Part shown: in pieces, positions 6,486 through 11,942 of the stretch
Layout of the letters: the number at the start of each line of letters is the position of its first letter
Numbering within the stretch: the stretch's first letter is position 1
From: Candidatus Bathyarchaeota archaeon
GTDB lineage: Archaea; Thermoproteota; Bathyarchaeia; 40CM-2-53-6; RBG-13-38-9
Direction: 5' to 3'
DNA length: 14,780 bases
NCBI GenBank assembly: GCA_026015225.1
Contig: JAOZGV010000073.1
Location: 1 to 14,780 of the forward strand
Notes under the pieces: model-generated
Told to the model about the DNA's origin: nothing
Seen by the model: the letters and a program-made list of their open reading frames with translations, nothing else
Database searches by the model: none
Program-made: the position numbers and the translations under genes

Positions 6486-7604
6486 ATGATTAAGAAATAT
6501 ATACTGAAAATTATAGAGAGTTTCTCTTCATTAATTGGTTCTTTCTTATGGCGACCTTATTTAATATCCTTTTGGAATACTGTTGAGGATTATATCCCTA
6601 CTCTTCCTAGAAATATTCTCAAGAATACAATGTTGTTCATTATGAAATCAAATGCCAAGGACATGCAACAACTCAAAGAGATTCTCGAAAAACAAATCAT
6701 GATATTGGCAATAGATGTTGTAAATATTTGTAACGCAAATTGTTGGTTCTGTGCATATAGATATCAGAATAGACCAAAACGCCTTATATCTAAAGAGTTG
6801 TTCGAATACGCCATACAACAATTTGCAGGATCCGGGGGCGGGATATTAGATCTTACACCTGTTGTAGGTGATCCTTTAATAGACAAAGATCTGGTCAATA
6901 AAATCAAATACGCTAAAAGAATGAGTGAAATAAAAGATATTTTCATTTTCACAAACCTGATCGCATTAAATAATTTCAATCCAACAGATCTCCTATTATC
7001 CGGATTAGATGAGATTAACATTTCCACATGCATCGGTAGCAGAGAAATGTACAAAAGGGTATTTGGCGTGGATAGGTATGATTCTGTTAAGCAAAATCTA
7101 GAAAATTTACTAAGAGAGAATCAAAGATTGGGAGATAGAGTCAAAATCAAGATTCATATTAAAGGAGAGAAACCTTATAGAAAAATTATATCAAGTACTG
7201 ATTATCAACGTATTTTAAATCCTTATGGTAGAAACATAGCTCACATTGAAGAAAAATTTGATAATTGGACAGGAATTTTAAAAGAGTCGCTGGAAAACAA
7301 CGCATTTAAAAAAACGAAACCCATGACAGAACCATGCGGAGAATTATATAATGGAGTTGTTGTTTTTTCAAATGGAGATGTTGGTATTTGCTATCGCAGA
7401 GATCTTGAAGCCAAGCTAGTTATTGGAAATATTTACGAATGCTCCTTAGAGAAGATTTGGAAAGGGAAGAGTCTTCGCTTAATTAGAGAAAATTGGGTAA
7501 AAGGATATATTCCGTTAATATGCAGAAAATGCTCCTGCTACACATCTTTATCTGATTTCATGGTTTTAAATAAACTTAAGATATTAAGTGTGGAACACAG
7601 ATAA
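6486..7604 (+). CDS. Radical SAM enzyme with C-terminal SPASM domain
   Basis: The protein is 372 residues. The [4Fe-4S]-SAM motif CNANCWFC gives Cys82, Cys86 and Cys89. The SPASM region runs from about residue 284, with Cys284 (PCGELYNGVVVFSNGDVGIC), Cys302, Cys346, Cys349 and Cys351, and between them IGNIYECSLEKIWKGKSL, the usual SPASM core. SPASM enzymes bind auxiliary clusters and act on peptides, or oxidise alcohols of carbohydrates and aminocyclitols. The first 60 residues are hydrophobic and basic and may hold the protein at the membrane. A second radical SAM gene follows 69 nt later, then a glycosyltransferase. Substrate unknown; a sugar or lipid-linked intermediate is an inference from neighbours. 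No Shine-Dalgarno site precedes the ATG. Confidence 0.9.
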   Translation: MIKKYILKIIESFSSLIGSFLWRPYLISFWNTVEDYIPTLPRNILKNTMLFIMKSNAKDMQQLKEILEKQIMILAIDVVNICNANCWFCAYRYQNRPKRLISKELFEYAIQQFAGSGGGILDLTPVVGDPLIDKDLVNKIKYAKRMSEIKDIFIFTNLIALNNFNPTDLLLSGLDEINISTCIGSREMYKRVFGVDRYDSVKQNLENLLRENQRLGDRVKIKIHIKGEKPYRKIISSTDYQRILNPYGRNIAHIEEKFDNWTGILKESLENNAFKKTKPMTEPCGELYNGVVVFSNGDVGICYRRDLEAKLVIGNIYECSLEKIWKGKSLRLIRENWVKGYIPLICRKCSCYTSLSDFMVLNKLKILSVEHR

Positions 7605-7673
7605 GATGAGCAAATTCAATAAGAACAACGATTGAGTTGGGTTAATGAATCTGGAAAGGAATTGAGGATATAA

Positions 7674-8738
7674 ATGCTTGAAATCGCATCAGCCAATAAA
7701 ATTAAATATCACAAGGAAAAACTCGAGGCATATCTACGCAATGAAGAGATCTTGCCAGCAACGCTTGAGCTAGACATCTCTTCGGAATGCAACAAGAGTT
7801 GTCCAAACTGTCCGAGCACAACGAGTTCCAATTTAAGCACGCTTAATCTTGATTTCATAGAACGCCTGTTTGCTCGATTAGAAGGGGAGACAAGGGGGCT
7901 TCTTCTTTCCGGAGGGGAACCCACATTGTCACCAATTTTTCAAGAGGTTCTCAGATTAGCTCGTGAATACAAGTTTATTGATATAGCCATAGTTACAAAT
8001 GGTGATCTTTTGGACAAAGAGCATGTTGCTGCAGCACTCTGTGCATACGCATCATCCATCCGAGTATCCATCTACGATTGGACAAATGAGTCTCGTTGTG
8101 AACTCCAATCTACTCTTCGAAAGATCGAAATATTGAGGTCAAAGATCGAGAATGAAGGGAGTAAATTACAGATAGGCGTTAGTGCTTTGACTTCCAAGGA
8201 AAATGCAGATGCCATGCATTCAATTACTCAAGAAGTAGCTTCAGCAGGAGCTCATTGGATCTACTTCCATCCATTGTGTATCCGATGGGATGCGGGAGCT
8301 CCAGAACGTGTTGACCAATCGAGCGTATTGAAGAAAATAGAGAAATGTAAAGAGGAACAATCGGAAAATTTTCATATCTTCACTTTTCCTGATAGATACG
8401 TTGAAGATAAAATCGAATTTTTTGGATATCATGCAACTCACTTCCTTCTAGTTGTTGGGGCTGATGGAATGAACTATCTTGGAGCTGAAGTGAAATATCA
8501 TCCACAGTACGTTATTGCTGATTTAACCAACGATTGGTGTGATGACTTTCTATGGAGAAAAGAACGCTTGCAACGAATCGAGTCTTTTAACAGTTTATCT
8601 TACTCTGCTTTGAATAGTCGACATAGAGGCGTCCTCTACAATCAAGTCATACAAGACTTGCTTAATCAAAATAGAACATCCCTTAGCGAATCCTCTAGCA
8701 TCTACGGAACGAAATATGCGTTTCCGCACATTCTATGA
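7674..8738 (+). CDS. Radical SAM enzyme with a cysteine-poor C-terminal domain
   Basis: The protein is 354 residues. The cluster motif CNKSCPNC gives Cys39, Cys43 and Cys46, and LSGGEPTL at 78-85 is the standard SAM-binding segment. The C-terminal part looks like a SPASM core (HFLLVVGADGMNYLGAEVKY, then PQYVIADLTNDWCDDFLW), with the same order of 'value-gadG' strand and tryptophan-ending turn. Only one Cys remains (Cys289), so it cannot bind an auxiliary cluster in the usual way. A good ribosome binding site (GAGG, about 8 nt before the ATG) supports the start. It is probably co-transcribed with the gene at 6486. Reaction unknown. Confidence 0.88.
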   Translation: MLEIASANKIKYHKEKLEAYLRNEEILPATLELDISSECNKSCPNCPSTTSSNLSTLNLDFIERLFARLEGETRGLLLSGGEPTLSPIFQEVLRLAREYKFIDIAIVTNGDLLDKEHVAAALCAYASSIRVSIYDWTNESRCELQSTLRKIEILRSKIENEGSKLQIGVSALTSKENADAMHSITQEVASAGAHWIYFHPLCIRWDAGAPERVDQSSVLKKIEKCKEEQSENFHIFTFPDRYVEDKIEFFGYHATHFLLVVGADGMNYLGAEVKYHPQYVIADLTNDWCDDFLWRKERLQRIESFNSLSYSALNSRHRGVLYNQVIQDLLNQNRTSLSESSSIYGTKYAFPHIL

Positions 8739-8810
8739 ATTTAAAAATATATTTAGTAATTTACTAGAGTGGATTAAGGAAAAAAAGATATCGAATCAAT
8801 ATATCATACA

Positions 8811-8820
8811 GCGCGCGCGC
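8811..8820. repeat. CG element 4 upstream of the glycosyltransferase gene
   Basis: GCGCGCGCGC followed by TTG, the same 13-nt string as at 6436-6448. AT-rich AATATATCATA (8798-8808) lies directly before it, as at element 3. Confidence 0.55.
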
Positions 8821-8848
8821 TTGCGTGGATGTGCTTTGGAAACAATAT

Positions 8849-8876
8849 AAAGATATATGCAAATGTAAATATCTTT
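8849..8876. repeat. Inverted repeat in the glycosyltransferase leader
   Basis: AAAGATAT (8849-8856) and ATATCTTT (8869-8876) form a perfect 8-bp stem with a 12-nt loop. It lies 37 nt before the GTG start at 8913, in the expected leader or at a second promoter (TATA-like AATATAAA at 8844-8851). It could be an operator; the AT composition makes chance possible. Confidence 0.35.
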
Positions 8877-8912
8877 AGTATTGCATTTCTCTTCGACATA
8901 TGCTTAAATTAG

Positions 8913-9791
8913 GTGAGTAGTCTGCCTGAACGAGAAACGACAGTTAGCGTAATCATTCCAACGTTTAATAGTAGTGAGACGTTGAAGCTTGCGATACAGA
9001 GTGTTTTATTGCAGGATTATACTGATTTCGAAGTTTGGATTATAGGGGATGGTTGTACCGATGATAGTGAGAGTATTGTAGCCTCTTTCGAAGACTATAG
9101 GCTCCATTGGTTGAATCTTCCATACAATTCAGGAGGCCCAAGCATGCCTCGAAATGAGGGACTTCTTCGTGCTAGGGGCAAATTCATAGCATATCTTGGA
9201 CATGATGATCTGTGGTTTCCATGGCACTTATCAGAGCTTGTCCACTGCATAGAAACTAGCAATAGTGACTTTGTGAGCTCACTGGGTGCTAGGTTAGGTC
9301 CTGATGGAGTTATCGGTATGATTGCTTGCCCTCATTGGCCATTGGCCTTACATGAGATTATATCTCCAAGCAATTGGCTCCACCGAAAAAGCTTGATCGA
9401 AGTCATAGGTTCTTGGTCTACAAAAAAAAGATGGGGAGATGATATAGAATTCCTTAAAAGAATCATTTCTACAAAAGCTTCATTAGATTGGCGGAAACAG
9501 CTCAGCGTTTTAAAGTTTAATTCAAGTAAATGGCATCTATATTCGCTTAAAACAGACTTCCCCCAGACAAAATATTTTAAAGCAATGCTTCAAGATGCAA
9601 AACTACTTCGTGATGAATTGTTACTCGAAATTGTAGCGCGCATTTCACACAGAGGTTCCATTCTGCAAGAAGATGAGAGTCCGCTTTATAAATTAATAAT
9701 AAATCGAGCTTTGAGTTTCTATGGCAGATATCGTTGGCCTTTGAATAAATTTATGCATTGGAGATGGCGACGAAGAGCAGGACTTGTTTAG
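8913..9791 (+). CDS. Family 2 glycosyltransferase
   Basis: The protein is 292 residues. The GT-A fold starts almost at once with VSVIIPTFNSSETLKLAIQS (11-30), then WIIGDGCTDDSE (42-53) for nucleotide-sugar binding. PRNEGLLRARGKFIAYLGHDD follows, with the metal-binding DXD-type element at His97-Asp98-Asp99. GDD at 175-177 may be the catalytic-base region. No transmembrane segment is obvious and the C-terminus is basic (HWRWRRRAG), so it is a cytoplasmic enzyme, perhaps membrane-associated. The start must be the GTG, because TAG stands in frame immediately upstream and the fold begins eleven residues in. No ribosome binding site is seen. Its place after two radical SAM genes suggests a glycan or glycolipid cluster. 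Acceptor and sugar are unknown. Confidence 0.92.
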   Translation: MSSLPERETTVSVIIPTFNSSETLKLAIQSVLLQDYTDFEVWIIGDGCTDDSESIVASFEDYRLHWLNLPYNSGGPSMPRNEGLLRARGKFIAYLGHDDLWFPWHLSELVHCIETSNSDFVSSLGARLGPDGVIGMIACPHWPLALHEIISPSNWLHRKSLIEVIGSWSTKKRWGDDIEFLKRIISTKASLDWRKQLSVLKFNSSKWHLYSLKTDFPQTKYFKAMLQDAKLLRDELLLEIVARISHRGSILQEDESPLYKLIINRALSFYGRYRWPLNKFMHWRWRRRAGLV

Positions 9792-9797
9792 GCCATG

Positions 9798-9819
9798 AAA
9801 CCGCGCGCGCGCGTGGTTT
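9798..9819. repeat. CG element 5, self-complementary hairpin beside tRNA-Arg
   Basis: AAACC (9798-9802) and GGTTT (9815-9819) flank GCGCGCGCGCGT. As RNA the whole 22-nt unit can pair, with one G-U. It lies 7 nt after the glycosyltransferase stop and 14 nt beyond the 3' end of the convergent tRNA, so it could separate the two transcripts. Confidence 0.5.
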
Positions 9820-9871
9820 TGAACCCAAAAGGTGGCGGGCCCGCGGGGATTTGAACCCCGGACCTTTAGCT

Positions 9872-9890
9872 TTCACCAATTTTTTAGCTT
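9872..9890 (-). other. Predicted tRNA intron 2 (19 nt, between positions 37 and 38)
   Basis: The intron starts AAGCTAAAAA and ends ATTGGTGAA. Central helix CTCC/GGTG has three of four pairs; bulges are TAA and AAA. Because AAAGCTAAA is repeated at both ends, the cut could slide by one base either way without changing the mature tRNA. 37/38 is the canonical archaeal site. Confidence 0.6.
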
Positions 9891-9897
9891 TAGGAGG

Positions 9898-9912
9898 TTC
9901 AGCCAATATAGT
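9898..9912 (-). other. Predicted tRNA intron 1 (15 nt, between positions 30 and 31)
   Basis: The intron reads ACTATATTGGCTGAA. BHB structure: outer helix GAG/CTC, central helix CAGT/GCTG (four pairs, one G-U), 5' bulge AGA and 3' bulge AAC, each cut after its second base. The position in the anticodon stem is non-canonical. Confidence 0.6.
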
Positions 9913-9963
9913 CTACTGCTCTGTCCATGCTGAGCCACGGGCCCAATTTTGTTAATATATACT

Positions 9964-11286
9964 TTAATAACTTTCTTTTTCGTTGGATAATTTCTGAATA
10001 ATATCATCTAAACTTAGTTCTAGCTCTTTGCGAGTTTTCATATTTTTTAATTTCACTTTGCCCTTTTCGATCTCCCTTTTTCCAACCAGTACGAAATAGG
10101 AAATATTCATTGAATCTGCATATTCTAATTGCTTTTTAAGATTCCTCTCTCTTAGATCAAAGTCAACAGAAAGTCCTGTTTCACGTAGCCTTCTAACGAT
10201 TTCCCAACTCTTCTTTCTCAGGTCATCGGATACTGTGGCTACATAAATCATTGGCGCTTGAGATATTTCTGGAAAGAGAGAATTTCTCTCTATTGATAGA
10301 ATCAATCTTTCTATTCCTCCTGCAACTCCTGTTGCTGGAATATCTCTTTTCCCATATATGCCGCAGAGTTTATCGTATCTGCCTCCGCCAAAGATTGAGC
10401 CTATATCCTTCCCCATATCATCATAAGCTTCGAAAATTATACCGTCATAATAACCAATGCCTCTAACAATACTAAAATCAATCACACATTTTTTGTCCTT
10501 CTTGAAGGCCTTCAGTATATCAATTAAATTTACTAGTTCTTGATAACCATTAGAAATTCCTTTATCTTTCAGAAGATTGGATGGGATTGTCTCTGATACT
10601 AATTCAATGCTTCCTTTGAAGGATGTAAGTTCAATTATTTTCCTTATTTGCTCATCGCTAAAATTAACCAATTTGAACTCTTTTATAAATTCATCTTCAG
10701 AAATCTTGTTCTTTTTATCAATTATGCGCAAAATTCTTTCTAATTCAGTCTGATCTCTAACACCAAATTTTTTTAACAAATTCTCAATCAATTTCCGATT
10801 GCTGATCCTAATTTCATAATTTTTCAATCCAAACTCTTCTAGTATATCGATTCCCAAGCTAATGACCTCGGCATCTGCCTCTTGTTTGGGTGAAGCGAAT
10901 ATTTCTGCATCCCATTGGTAGAAATTTCTATATCTGGCAAATTGAGGCTCGTCATATCTCCACATCTCAGAGAGCGCACAAAGTTTTATTGGCTCAGGAA
11001 GATCAAAGCGATTTGATATCATTCTTGTCATACCAACCGTTAGATCGAATCTAAGGCCTAAGTTTCTTCCTGATTTGTCCTTAAACCAATAAATTTCATC
11101 TTTTATATCGGGACCGGATTTAGCCTCTAGGGTTTCTAAATTTTCAATAGCCGTAGGTTCTATCATTTGAAATCCATATTTCCTCATAATTCCTAGGATC
11201 TTGTTATTGATCCAAAGTCGCTTTCCCATCTCTTGAGCTTCTATGTCCTTCATTCCCCTGGGAATAGAAAACGAAACGCCACCCAT
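9964..11286 (-). CDS. hisS: Histidyl-tRNA synthetase
   Basis: The protein is 440 residues, a typical class IIa HisRS. Motif 1 region covers about residues 40-60 (FQMIEPTAIENLETLEAKSG). Motif 2 is at about 79-130, with LRFDLTVGMTR and EMWRYDEPQFARYRNFYQWDAEIF. The HisA motif is RGIGYYDGIIFEAY (275-288), followed by GGGRYDKL (300-307). Motif 3 is ATGVAGGIERLIL (318-330). The anticodon-binding domain follows from about 345, with VDFDLRERNLKKQLEYAD near 374-391. It charges tRNA-His with histidine in the cytoplasm. The ATG is 3 nt after the endA stop, so it is translated from the same mRNA. Confidence 0.97.
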   Translation of the reverse strand: MGGVSFSIPRGMKDIEAQEMGKRLWINNKILGIMRKYGFQMIEPTAIENLETLEAKSGPDIKDEIYWFKDKSGRNLGLRFDLTVGMTRMISNRFDLPEPIKLCALSEMWRYDEPQFARYRNFYQWDAEIFASPKQEADAEVISLGIDILEEFGLKNYEIRISNRKLIENLLKKFGVRDQTELERILRIIDKKNKISEDEFIKEFKLVNFSDEQIRKIIELTSFKGSIELVSETIPSNLLKDKGISNGYQELVNLIDILKAFKKDKKCVIDFSIVRGIGYYDGIIFEAYDDMGKDIGSIFGGGRYDKLCGIYGKRDIPATGVAGGIERLILSIERNSLFPEISQAPMIYVATVSDDLRKKSWEIVRRLRETGLSVDFDLRERNLKKQLEYADSMNISYFVLVGKREIEKGKVKLKNMKTRKELELSLDDIIQKLSNEKESY

Positions 11287-11289
11287 TTT

Positions 11290-11853
11290 TTAAGAACCTT
11301 TTTTTATAATTTCTACTACCAATTCTGTTAGTGAATAATATACTAGATCAGTTCTTCTATCAATAACTGCAATTATAAGTTCCTTCCTCTCTTGGACTGC
11401 GAATTTAAGTAATTTATTAAGCTCTTTTATATTTGCTTCAAAACCCTCATAGACTATATATATGAGGCGTCTAGTAACACCTTTTCCATATATCTCGAAA
11501 TCTACCGTATCAATTTCCCTTACAATATAACCCCTGTCTCTTAGATCTCTGTAAACAAGATATTTAATCCAACTTGCAGGTTTTCTAACTGAGAATTTTT
11601 CGACCAAGTCCTTTAAGCTTAATTCTTGCTCGTTTTTTTTATCTACTACTCTTATTCTTCCTTTGTCAACCAAGAAGTAAATTTCATATGGAGAAAGTAT
11701 TAGCCTTTCTTTTTCTAAACTGCCAAATCCCCTTTCTCTAAAATCAGCTAGCTTCTCGTCGAGAGGGATATACACCTTTTTTTTATCATAAAAAGCGTCA
11801 ATTATTTCACTCATATTAAGGACACCGAATAGAGTGTGAGAATTCTCTTCCAA
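11290..11853 (-). CDS. endA: tRNA intron (splicing) endonuclease subunit, EndA family
   Basis: The 187 residues contain both domains of an archaeal EndA subunit. The N-terminal part ends in LILSPYEIYFLVDKGRIRV (51-69) and the nuclease fold has WIKYLVYRDLRDRGYIV (95-111), DFEIYGKG, and ERKELIIAVIDRRTDLVYY (155-173). Of the Tyr-His-Lys catalytic triad, Tyr122 and Lys157 are in place. The stretch where His is expected reads GVTRRLIYIV (125-134), with Arg instead. It may be the structural beta subunit of an (alpha-beta)2 enzyme, or an unusual catalytic one. The family cuts both strands of BHB structures. The frame opens with TTG at 11853; ATG at 11814 (residue 14) fits better a TATA-like box at 11861-11870. 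It leads the endA-hisS unit and is divergent from mtnA. Confidence 0.88.
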   Translation of the reverse strand: MEENSHTLFGVLNMSEIIDAFYDKKKVYIPLDEKLADFRERGFGSLEKERLILSPYEIYFLVDKGRIRVVDKKNEQELSLKDLVEKFSVRKPASWIKYLVYRDLRDRGYIVREIDTVDFEIYGKGVTRRLIYIVYEGFEANIKELNKLLKFAVQERKELIIAVIDRRTDLVYYSLTELVVEIIKKGS

Positions 11854-11860
11854 TTAATGG

Positions 11861-11870
11861 TGTATATTTA
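11861..11870 (-). promoter_or_regulatory. Possible TATA box for endA-hisS-tRNA
   Basis: TAAATATACA on the minus strand. A start point about 26 nt downstream would be near 11840, past the TTG at 11853 and before the ATG at 11814, which favours the ATG as start. It shares the 89-bp gap with the mtnA promoter. Confidence 0.35.
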
Positions 11871-11942
11871 CATTACAAGCAAATCACACATACACTTTAA
11901 TTTTGCTAATATCAAAACATTTTAGAATGGCGAGTAACTAAA

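Larger units (their letters stand above)
9833..9944 (-). tRNA. tRNA-Arg (anticodon CCU), two predicted introns, CCA encoded
   Basis: Read on the minus strand. The 5' acceptor GGGCCCG pairs with CGGGCCC; discriminator G and an encoded CCA (9835-9833) follow. The D arm is GCTC/GAGC with loop AGCATGGACA, the T arm CGGGG/CCCCG with loop TTCAAAT, and the variable loop AGGTC. The region between D arm and variable loop is 34 nt too long. Removing 15 nt at position 30/31 and 19 nt at 37/38 leaves stem GTAGC/GCTAA (four of five pairs) and loop CTCCTAA, anticodon CCT at 9894-9892. Acceptor, discriminator G and loop agree with archaeal tRNA-Arg. The 5' end is 19 nt after the hisS stop on the same strand, so it may be cut from an endA-hisS-tRNA transcript. 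That a tRNA is present is near certain; the intron solution is inferred from folding. Confidence 0.88.

Noticed and set aside
9758..9955. A 65-residue plus-strand frame across the end of the glycosyltransferase gene and the tRNA
   Set aside because: It reads antisense through the tRNA and the CG hairpin; its protein shows no family pattern.
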